From Desmodesmus armatus (lineage: Eukaryota; Chlorophyta; Chlorophyceae; Sphaeropleales; Scenedesmaceae), in the NCBI GenBank assembly GCA_007449985.2, contig VIIQ02000631.1, positions 124,001-188,000 on the forward strand: DNA of 64,000 nt. Direction: 5' to 3'. This document shows positions 1 to 12,006 of this stretch, piece after piece. The notes under the pieces are model-generated. The model was given only the letters and a program-made list of their open reading frames with translations. It searched no databases and was not told the origin of the DNA. Within the stretch, counting starts at the first letter, position 1. Each line of letters starts with the position of its first letter. The position numbers and the translations under genes are program-made.

Positions 1-453
1 AATGGGCGTGAGGGGCTGAGCCATGGAGTCATCCACATGCCACCATCCCATGAGACACCCTTGGTGCGTTGTTGGGGCCAGCTGGTCCTGTGGGCTGCAG
101 AGGGTGGGGGGGTCCACGGTTTGAAGTGACTGCAGCCCGGGGGGGGGGGGGCACTCAAGGGTGTTCATGGTTGTTTGAACATGTAGTCAGTACCAGGTAT
201 GGTTGTATCAAACAATAATCTTGTACCCTGGCGAGAGGGGGTGAGGGTATGTGCAGTAGGCCAGCAGAGATTGCCCTGTCATGGACATTGAGTAGTGTCT
301 TCCTCTGCGCTATGTGCTGGCCCTCATGCACGTGTGGTGCCGCAATGCGTTTCCCCCCTGCGCACGTCATGACAATAACACCGACACTGGCTGCAGAATA
401 CTGCAAGCGACCCTCCCTCACCCCCCCCCCACTCCTGCTTTGTTCTCCCGCAG

Positions 454-2794
454 GCCGCTGCCCCCACTGCTCTTACCTGCCAGCCTATCCGGACAGCTGT
501 CGTGCCCTGGATGCGCCACATCGCTGTGCTAATGCGCACACCCGACCACCACCACCATCTGCAGCACCGCCAGCAGCGGCTGCCACCCTCCTTGCGCACA
601 CGCTGCAGCACGCAGGACTGCAGCAGCGCTGTGCTGACAGCAGCAGCTCCTTCCAGCACCAGCAGTAGCACCAACCCCAGCACAGTATGGGGTGAGGGCC
701 CTGACCCCCTGACCATCTACCTGCCAGGTGCAGATGGGACTGCAGAGTCCTCACCGGCAGACCCTGCTTCTGCTGGCCTACCCAACACACCTACAGGTAA
801 TGCCTTCCTTGTTTGTCTATTCCTTCCTGATCGTTCGAGGTCAAAATCCATAACAGAAAGGAAACGATGGAGCAGCTTTGACAGTATGGAATGCGGGCAC
901 TTGAAAGATGCACACGCCCATCGTCCTTGCCCGCCAACTCGTGTGCACTGCTGCTGTATGTATCCCTGCAGTCGTGTCCAGCAGCAGCAACAGCCTGGCG
1001 TTGAAGCAGTCAGCCGCCCTGCAGCACAGGCAGCGTGGCGAGCTAGGGCTCAGGCCAGGCAGCGGCGGCAGCAGAACCCTACCCACCATGCTGCAGCAGC
1101 GGGGCACCAACAGCGCCCTGCAATCCAAGCCCCCTGTCGGCATCCCTGCTGCTGCTAACCCCAGCAAGCAGCAGTCTTCCATGGTACCAGTAGGTAACCT
1201 GCAGCCAAAGATGGCTGGCCCTATGGGCTTCCTCCCTGCGCTGCAGTGGGGCAACAGCAGCACTTACTGGGGTTCACCTATCGGTGGTACGCTGTTTATC
1301 AACCCTCCGGTTGAGGAGCCGCCTCAACTGCAGGCCACCATGCAGCAGCAGCACCGCCAGCAGCAGCACCAGCTTACTAAGGACAGCGGCGTGTACTGGG
1401 GCTCCCCCATTGGCGGTACCCTGTATGTGAACCCTCCTGTGGAAGACAGTGCAGCAGCAGCAGCAGCTGGTATGTCCCCTCAGCCGGCTGCTGCTGCCGC
1501 TGACAACAGCAGCAGCAAACGGCAGCGCATGTACTGGGGTTCACCCATCGGGGGCACCCTGTTCATCAACCCCCCAGTGGATGTACCCTTTGGTCAGGAC
1601 CCCTCCTTGACTTGCCAGCTCCTTAGGGAGGGTACTGGTACCTCTGCAGTGGCAGCAGCAGCCGGTGCCAATAGTGCTGCTGCAGGTGTGGTTGCAGCCG
1701 CCGCTGCTGCCGCCGGCAGCAATACACTGCTGCCGGGTGTCAGCATGGTCAGGAGCAACAGCAGCAAGACCTCACGCCTGCCCTTCCTGCCTCCATTCAA
1801 GTGGGGTGACACAAGCTCTAGCACGGTGCAGTGGGGGTCACCCATCGGCGGTACGTTGTACATCAACCCCCAGGCCCCTGCAGAGTGGCATGAGGGGCCC
1901 TGGGGCAGCGGCGGCAGCGGCTTTGGCAGCAGCAGCGGCGGCTCCGGCAACGGCAGCAGCAGTGCAGGAGGCGGGGGTGGCAGCAGGGCTGGGAGCAGCA
2001 GCAGCAGCAGTGGCGCCAGGGGTGGTTTGGCAAACAAGCAACTTGGCAGTGCGTATGCATCTGCAGGGGCTGGCCGTATGCTGCCGTCTAGCTTGGGTTT
2101 GGTGAAGCTAGGGGTGGGTCTTATGGCTGCCATGGCTGCTGCTGCCCTCGCCATGTACCAAACCAGCAGCCCAGCTGCTGGCAGAGGCTCAAGCAGCAGC
2201 AGCAGCAGTCATGGCGCAGTGGAGACCCGGAGCACCTCTGCTACTGCTGCTGGCGGCGGTGCCGCAGCGGCAGCGCTCAGCAGTCCGTCTGCTGGGTCGG
2301 CGGCTGCTGGTGCGGCTGGTGCTGAGGCAGCATCAGCCCCAGCTGGTGCAGGGTTCCACGAGTGGATGGTACAGCGGCTGCAGTCAGCGCTGGAGAGCTT
2401 TGAAGCAGAGCAGGGGTTGCTCAGGGCTGAGCTGTCAGTCCTGCAGGACATGTCTGCCGCACACAGCAGCCAGCAGGGTGTGCTGGGAGGGTTCAGGCGC
2501 TGGCTGGGTTCTAGCGGTAGGGCCAGCACGGGCACTGCAGGGTTTAGCAACCAAGAGGTGCGATCTGATGGTGAGGCAGTGTCAGCGGGTGTTGAGAGTG
2601 GTGGTAGGGCGGTTGGGATGTCGGCAGCGGATGTGGCGGGTCGTGTGGCGGAGATAGAGGAGCAGCTGGATTCTATCAGTGTGCTGAGGGCTGCGCTGAG
2701 TGCAGAGCTGCGTGAGCATCAGCAGATGTTGCAGAAGGCTGAGCAGCAGCAGCAGGCAGCGCAGGAGCGGCTTGCTGCGCTTGCTGGCCGCTGA
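454..2794 (+). CDS. WGSPIGGTL-repeat protein with a C-terminal membrane segment and coiled coil (5' end unresolved)
   Basis: I do not recognise this family. Visible coding exons are 454-796 and 972-2794; their phases agree (1/1) and together they give 721 codons before the TGA. Upstream exons must exist, because the first exon opens at an acceptor (CCCGCAG) with no convincing start. The main exon has four copies of a motif of the form (Y/Q)WGSPIGGTL(F/Y)(I/V)NPP, beginning near 1265, 1394, 1532 and 1829, separated by Gln/Ala/Ser-rich linkers. Two copies are preceded by a (F/L)xWG(D/N)xSS segment. A hydrophobic stretch of about 20 residues (near 2095-2160, GVGLMAAMAAAALAMY core) looks like a membrane helix. 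The C-terminus (2350-2790) is charged and heptad-like, ending in a predicted coiled coil. The copies differ mostly at third codon positions, so selection appears to act on the protein. A plastid or other organelle location is possible but not shown. Confidence 0.7.
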
Positions 2795-4881
<2,087 letters not shown>

Positions 4882-5736
4882 ATGCAACGATCTTTCCAGC
4901 TGGCGTGCCTCGCATGTGTGCTGCTGGCAATCAACGGGTGAGTTTCCGCCAAGTGCTGTAGCTATGGCTGGAAGCACTGTTTCGATGCAGATATATCAGT
5001 CATGCAAAAGTAATGTTACCATCTGTCAAGATCAGCAATTGTAAAGCCTGTGAACGCAGTCGACTGACTCAGCTGCTGCAGCTGCGATGCAACAACAGTG
5101 ACAGTGTTGGCCGCGTGCAGCGCCTGGATTGCATCACGCGCCGGCGAAGCTCTATGATTGTGATTTCCGTCTACAACCACCACTGATCCATGAGCTATAT
5201 GTCGGTCACTGCTGCTCCCTCCCTTTCTGGCCCATGAACAGGCACTGGCCATGCCTGGGCCCCCAGACTGCCCAGATAGCACTCTGCAGAAGATTGCCTG
5301 GGGTGTTGGTTCATCAGCTCCTCAGGTGCGGCGAGCAGCAGAGGATTGGCCACAGCAGCACTGACCAGCAGCAGCACTGCATGGAGCTGTCGAGAGTCAA
5401 GCTATTTCTGGCACGACTGCCACAACGCTGTCGTGTCCCTGGTGTCTTGTCACATCAAGGTTTTCGCCAGGCCTTGATCAGCAGCAGCGTTGCTGATGTC
5501 CTCTTGCCGCAGGTTGAAGGCTCTCCATCAGCTGGCAACAGGTCCCTAAGCGTGTGGGATGTGTTTGCAGCCAAGTCTGGCAACATTCAGGATGGCAGCA
5601 ACCCTTCTGTTGCCACAGACTTCTACAACAAGTATAAGGAGGATATTGCGCTCATGAAGGCCATGGGTGTGAAAAACTTCAGGTCAGCAGGAGGTGCATT
5701 TGCCCGGCCCCACTGCCACCACTGTCGGGGGCCACA

Positions 5737-5785
<49 letters not shown>

Positions 5786-8700
5786 AGCAGCAGCAGCAGC
5801 AGCGGCATTACTGGCAGCGGCAGCATTGCGGCACGATGCAACAGCGAGCAGCCGCAGCAGCAAGGGATGGCAGCGAAGCACAGGCTGTTTGGCTGTGTGG
5901 GCTACAGCTGCACAGCCAGTAGACTGACTTTGGGTCAATGGAACGGCTTCCATCCAGGGCACGAGCAGCACAGAGGGCACTAAACCACCAGGCTGTGCTG
6001 CTTGAGACACACCTTGATGACCTCTCAACATCGATCCCAAGTACCATGTTCGCAGAGCAAGCAATCCATACTCCACATGATGGTAGTGTGCACTGCACAC
6101 AGCAAGGCACCTGCTGTCCATCCATAGTATCCATAGTATTCTTTCCTGGTCCCTCATGAGCCTCTGGTTCCCTTGTGGGTTGCTCAGCTTTTGCTGAGCC
6201 AAATACCGTAAATGTATTGCTGTCATACTTCCTGCCTGTAGGATGTCGATCAGCTGGAGTAGGCTGATCCCTGGTGGTGTGAAGGGCAGTGCCCTCAACC
6301 CTGAGGGTGTCAAGTTCTACAACAACGTGTTTGACGAGCTGCACAAGAACGGCATTGAGCCAGCTGTCACCCTGTACCACTGGGACATGCCACAGGTGAT
6401 GACTTGCAGGGACTGTGCTGGCAGACACCTAGATGTTCCAGCTGAGAGGGTCCAGTGGAGGGGTGCCAGCACAGAGACACCTACAGCACGCTGATCTTGA
6501 TCTTGCTGCTGCCACACATGCCAAACAGCATCCGATAATGTAGCAGCAGCAGGTCAAGCAGATCAGCCTTCAGAGTGACCTGCGTGATCCACACGGGCAG
6601 CACACTTTGCTGATGTGCAATGCATGTCGTGCTGTGCTGCGATGGTGTGCTGTGTAGGTCCTGCAAGACAAGTACGAGGGTTTCCTGAACGATCAGGTTC
6701 AGGATGACTTTGCATACTATGCAGAGATGGCGTTCAAGACGTGAGTGCCACTGGCAGGAGACACAGCAGCAGTGGTGTGCAGCGCAGTTGTAGGAGCATC
6801 AGGAGGCTGCAGCTGATACTTGGATTGCCGCCATGGCAGGCGGCTGGGGGTGGCATGTGCTGCTCTGGGCAAACCTGACTGCAGCTGATATGGACCCACT
6901 TGGTAGAAGCAGTGCTTCATTCAGTAAGGCTGCAGCCTTCTTTTCTGCCCCAGTGCAACACCGACACTGTGACACCGGATGTCACCGCAGCAGTACGGGT
7001 GCTCACGTGCTTGATGTCTTGACACTCAGGATGCAGCTCATGCACACACATTACAGCAGTTGGCTGCAGAAGTCTGAGAACTATGTTGCTGCGTGCTGTT
7101 GTGCTGGGACCGTGTGTGTGCAGGTTCCCCAAGGTCCGCAAGTGGACTACATTCAATGAGCCATGGGTGGTTTGCAACCTGCAGGTGCGCATAGCAGTGG
7201 ACGCATCTGCACACCTGAGAGGGATGCGAAGCAAGCGTTGTTCGGTTGCAGCAAACAGGGACAGCAAACTGCACAACTGCTACAGCCACCCACGGCCAGC
7301 TTCTGGCTGTGGTGCAGCTCCTCTGTTACTCTGTGTGGAGCCGCTGTTGCAAGGAGCAGTGATGCATAGAACAGCATTCTCAGCACGGTCCAGTGCATAC
7401 CCCCAGCACTGCACCTCTGACAAACCAACACTTTTTAACCAACTACCAATCTGTTCACGCCTGCAGTACGGCAATGGTGACTTTGCTCCCGGTGTCAAGT
7501 ACGGGGAGTGGGGCAAGTGGAAGTGCGGCCACAACCTGCTGCTGGCCCATGCCAAGGCCGTGAAGGTGTTCAGGGATGGCGGCTACAAGGCAAAGAATGA
7601 CGGCCGGATTGGCATGGCCCTGTGGAGCGAGTGGAGTGAACCCTGGAGCGGTACTGAGGGAGGTGAGGCACCACAGCACTAGTGCAATGTGTTAAAACCA
7701 GATACACAATGGGATGCTGTGGGATCTACAGGGCCGCATGCATGCCTCCCTCGTACTCCACATGTGCAACACATAGGACCGCAAGCATGTCCTCAACATA
7801 CAGGTTCTCATCTGACTAACACCACAGTGCAGTACAACGTGCACACAGCCTGGCAAACTGGTCAGGCAGGCCAACATAGACTGGGGCTGGCGTGGGTGTT
7901 GGCAGCATGTAAAGAGTCAACCGCAAAACATTTTGCTACCTAAATAGTCAGCATGTGAACACGTGTATGGTGTGGTGCATGTGCTGCTGGTGTTGTGCAG
8001 ACAAGCGTGCTGCCCAGAACAAGCTGGATACCGACTTTGGCTGGTTTGCTGATGCCATCCACTTTGGTGACTATCCCGACCACATCAAGAAGACCATGGT
8101 GAGGGACACACTCAGTGACACACCTAGCAGATGTTTGAATGGCTGGAAGAACCTCTCTAAGCTGCGCACACGATTGGCACTGCGCTTTGGGTATGCTTGA
8201 CTGACCTACCAAATATTCATGTAGCTGGGCAGAGGCATTACTGGTGGCATGTACTGCTGTAAGGTGCACATGCCTCTGCTCGTTTTTGCGTGCGGACCAG
8301 AAGCCTTGTAGCGAGCTTGCGCCTTACTGCAGGTGCATGTGTGCTGACATGTGCTGGGGTGTCCTGCAGGTCAAGTGGTTGCCCAGCTTTACCTCTGATG
8401 AGAAGGCTCTGCTGAAGAAGAGCTATGACTACATGGGCCTCACAATCTACACAGCAAAGTATGCAGCAGAGGTGCCAGACAACCCCAACGGGTGGTGGGT
8501 CAGAACCACCGGCCCCGACGGAAAGTGAGTACTGTTGATGGCGGGAATGTGAAATGCCGCAGCTGTTGTCTGCCTTGTGGCATGGGACATGCCACAAGGT
8601 GGCTAGCTCGGGGGCCTGATGCGTTGCCCAGGTAATGCTGCATGTACCTCAGCAGGTTCTAGGAGGGGTCCAGCGTATCCTTGCAGTGCTCGATACTGAG

Positions 8701-10579
8701 GATTGCAACAGCGGCCCGTCCACAGCTTCTCAGGGGTGTCGCTGCGCACGCTGCGCCATGTTCTGCAGCACCGCCATGAGGCAGGCGGTGAGGCAGCACA
8801 GCACAGCACAGCACAACACCACACAGGGCAGGAGGTGGTGCACGGCATTTTTTTAATTTGGGATAAACAAACTTTATTAATTGAAAAAAGATGGCGCAAC
8901 ATGCACGCTGCGCCATCTGCTGTGGATGTTGATGTGGACATCCACAGCCCTGGGTAGCTGTCATGGCAGCCCGGACGGGGTTACTGCAGCGCTTTGATGG
9001 TAAGGCATGCTGGATGTGTGACTGCGCATGCACTGCCTTAAGTAACACACAATAGATCACTCTCCTGTGTGTTGTGTACGACAGTGCATGTGCAGTCACA
9101 CATCCAGCACGCCGTGCCATCAGAGGGCCATGCAGTGATGGGAGATAGGGTTGAACTGGCCAGGGACACTGAGGCTTACAGTAGCCCAAACTATGACATG
9201 TACACATGTGTGCCTAGCAGTACTAGGTATTGACAGGCAGAGCGACACAATCATATGTGTGACACCGTGTGTAAGACACTGAACCTGCCTCACGTTTGTG
9301 CGCCCCGCAGGGTGATCGGTCAGCAGAGTGAGAGCTACTGGTTGTACAACGTGCCATGGTCTATCGGCCGCATGCTGCGCTACATGGCGAAGCGCTATGA
9401 CAACCCCTACATCTGGGTGCTGGAGAACGGCATCTCAGAACAGGGGGAGGCCAAGCGTGGTGCAGGTGCCTCTGCAGTGAAGGATGACCTGCGCACCGAT
9501 TACTTCCATGGCTACATCTCGGAGTCATGCAAGTAAGTGGACCGGGGCAGCAGCTGCACGGCACAGCTGCACAGCTGAAACTCAGCCTCAAGGGGGTTTG
9601 CCGTGAGTGAAGTTGCACTACACGCTTCAGCAAGGGGCGCTGGTGGTGAGATCTGTGTGTGTGTGTGTGTGCACATGTACAAAGAAGCCAAACCGGTTGG
9701 GGATGGTCCAGGCTTTGGCAGTGCATTAGGGTGCTGACCAATGCTGGGGCATCATGTGTGTTGGCAGTCGGAATGCACAAGCATCTTAGCAAGATTGTCA
9801 GACTTATGTGCTGTGTGTGGCTGTTGCTCCTGTAGGGCTGTTGCTGACGGTGTGAGGCTGACACACTTCTTTGCATGGAGCTTCACTGACAACTGGGAGT
9901 GGAAGGAGGGCTTTGGCACACGCTTTGGACTGGTAAGGGGGTGCAATCTGGTGCGGGAAGCAACGCGTCTCTTCGATATATTTACCGATATACGATGCTG
10001 AACTACTAGGGACTTGATCCTCAGAAGTGACTAACGAATATCTCGGGCTTAAGGGCTTTGACCGGCTCTGGTCCTCCAGTCACTGGGGTATGTAGGCAAC
10101 GCCTCGCCAAGGGCGCGCAGTCCCACGACATACACCGAATCCGCTTTCTCTCACATACTTCTGAGTACAGCTACTGGTCTTGGTTACAGCCAGAAGCACT
10201 ACGCACTAGTCACGGCCCAAGTCCTATCCTCATTGCAACACAATCCGACAGCGCGAAAAGACCCCCTGTGCTGGTTTGCCAGGGTTGTCCTGTGGCCCAA
10301 GAAAGCACTGCCTGCGGCATTTCTAAGAGCTTTTCTTGTCATGTAGAGGCCGCATAGACAGAGTGCCACACAGTTGCCGCACAATGCTTGCCCATTTGTG
10401 TGCAGGAATGGTTTGTGTGCTCTGCTGGGGTGCTGACGTGTGTGCATGCTGCTGTTGTGCTGGCATGGACTGTCCTGCAGGTCCGGGTGGACTTTGACCA
10501 GCCTGGCCTGCCCAGGCGCGTGAAGCAGAGCGGCAAGTGGCTGAGCCAGAATGTGCTCAGCAAGTCAAAGAAGAAGTGA
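4882..10579 (+). CDS. Glycoside hydrolase family 1 beta-glucosidase
   Basis: Hydrolyses beta-linked glucosides (or related glycosides) with retention of configuration. Exons: 5242-5325, 5513-5682, 6242-6395, 6658-6740, 7124-7184, 7467-7662, 8001-8098, 8370-8524, 9311-9532, 9836-9932 and 10481-10579, all phase-consistent (472 residues). Family motifs appear in order: AWGVGSSAPQVEG, the SISWSR segment, the acid/base motif TFNEPW (Glu codon 7158-7160), HNLLLAHA, WSEWSEPWSGTEGD, the nucleophile motif VLENG (Glu 9423-9425) and FAWSFTDNWEW. A likely first exon, 4882-4937, encodes a hydrophobic signal-peptide-like start (QLACLACVLLAI), but its phase does not join directly to 5242, so a micro-exon or a different junction is missing. 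The usual Asn in the GLNYYT motif is Thr here (GLTIYT). The C-terminus is lysine-rich (SKSKKK). Family assignment is firm; the substrate is unknown. Confidence 0.93.
9933..10480. other. Beta-glucosidase last intron containing compositionally different DNA
   Basis: The last intron, 548 bp. From about 9985 to 10350 its base composition and word usage differ from the surrounding TG/GC-rich introns. It has more mixed AT-containing words and lacks the usual TGTG/CAGCAG bias. It may be inserted DNA such as a decayed transposon or an organelle fragment, but I recognise no specific source. Confidence 0.3.
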
Positions 10580-11059
10580 GGTGGCACACTGCCCACACAG
10601 TCACAAAGGCGTCAGGCAGGGTTTACGGGGGTGCCTTCGCATGCCCAAAGCCCTAGCGCAGCCAACACTTTCCGATGTATTGTTGTTGCGATGATGGCTA
10701 TGCCACTGTACCACTCGGTGTGCTGTTTGTAGCAGCCATGTTGTGGTGCAAGCATACTGTGATATGCCTCTGCACCGCTCATTGCTGTGCCATCATGGCA
10801 CCAATTGAGTCCTGTTGGGGAGTCAGCATTCTGTGCTATGCCACTGCACAACTTGGTGTGCTGTGTGCAACTGTCACGCTTCGAGGCAAGCATACCGTTT
10901 GACTGAGACCCCGGCCTGTGCTGAAACTCAAGCACGGTGCTGGACATAAGGCATGCACTGCATTCAGGCGCCAGCAAGTGGCTGCCATGCATCTGTTGGG
11001 TGGTTAGATCAGTGGTCATCAAGTAGCTCTCTCTTAGAGATCCACACGCCAGTGTGCAT

Positions 11060-11445
11060 ACTAGGGTGTACGCACGCCGTGGTGGCAACCGTTGCCCGGA
11101 ATTGTTTTTGGTAGTTGGCACAGCGCCATGTCACATTGTGCATTGCCCTGGGCATTCATAATCGCAGTGTTGTGTTGGTGCCTGTGCACCATGTTCCCAC
11201 ACCTGCCTTAAGGCAAACGCTGCCTAGTGTGCCAGCGGTGACAGCAGCTGCAAGCTACAATTTGCACTGTGACGCAGCTGGGCGGCTGTATTTGGTAATG
11301 AGCGTGACGTGGCAGGTTGTGTCAATGATCAACAGTGACCATACAGTGTGACAGTTGTCAGGTTTGTGTGGTGGAATGCACCAGCACGGCCTCATGGCCC
11401 TAAAGTGCACCTGTGGTGCATCCTGTGTGACATGCACTGTATGAC
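11060..11445 (+). repeat. Copy of the GST-unit 3' flank, upstream of GST copy 1
   Basis: This matches about 13848-14340 in the same orientation, with small indels. Shared words include GTGTTGGTGCCTGTGCACC, GACAGCAGCTGCAAGCTACA and a conserved GTGGTGGAATGCAC near the end. Because 13848-14340 lies just after GST copy 1, this copy implies a third duplicated unit whose GST coding part has been lost, or an independent duplication of the flank. Confidence 0.7.
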
Positions 11446-11545
11446 CTTCGTTGGCCCTTACGGGTGTTTAGGCATGGGCTCAGCCATGTAACAGAAACAG
11501 CAACAGTAAAATTGCGGCACGTGAAGAAAACGCGCATCACTGGTG

Positions 11546-11567
11546 CACTTACCCACGTGGGTAAGTG
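11546..11567. repeat. Perfect 22-bp palindrome with a CACGTG core
   Basis: The left half is CACTTACCCAC and the right half is its exact reverse complement, so CACGTG sits at the centre. It lies about 440 bp upstream of the GST copy 1 start. CACGTG is a common bHLH/bZIP binding core in plants and algae, but a role here is only inference. Confidence 0.6.
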
Positions 11568-11743
11568 AGGGAGCTGGTACTCAGCATAGGCTATTTGGAG
11601 TACCTAGGCTATTTGGAGTACCTAGGCTGGGCACCCTTTCTCGGTCACGCCCATTGATAATCATGTATATGTGCCCTAGACACCATCACCCAACCCTGCT
11701 ACAAACTGCAGGCCCAAGATGCATCTGGGTCATATGGGTCTAG

Positions 11744-11767
11744 GGGTAGTAAGGGCCCTTACTACCC
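11744..11767. repeat. Perfect 24-bp palindrome
   Basis: The left half is GGGTAGTAAGGG, followed by its exact reverse complement. It shares the GTAG/GTAAG word with the 22-bp palindrome 180 bp upstream. A related 12-bp inverted repeat (TTGCAGGGGTAG, a short spacer, then its complement) lies in GST copy 1 intron 2 at about 12415-12443. Confidence 0.6.
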
Positions 11768-12006
11768 TTGGATGGGGCCTTTCTATTCCAAGATGGATTA
11801 TCTTCAGCCACAAATCTCCCAGTCCAAAGCTATGCTAGGTCGTGACAGATGAGTCCAATGTTATTGTCGGCAGTTGCACATCGGGAAGTCAACCACAACC
11901 AACCCGTTGTGCAATACATCAGGCGATTCCGTTCAAGCAAAGCACATCAGTGTTCACATCAGTGCCCACAAGCAAAAGCCCACGCGACACCTAGGCAGTC
12001 GGTGCG

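Larger units (their letters stand above)
10580..12006. other. Gap before GST copy 1, with repeat-unit flank and palindromes
   Basis: No gene is supported here. The stretch from about 11060 to 11445 resembles the 3' flank of GST copy 1 (see the repeat entry). Further on are two perfect palindromes and an 18-bp direct duplication (about 11587-11622). The last 150 bp before the GST start codon are shared with the upstream region of GST copy 2. Confidence 0.5.

Noticed and set aside
1594..2154. Antisense open frame opposite the WGSPIGGTL protein
   Set aside because: It is a shadow of the Ala/Ser/Gly-rich coding strand; the sense frame has the conserved repeats.
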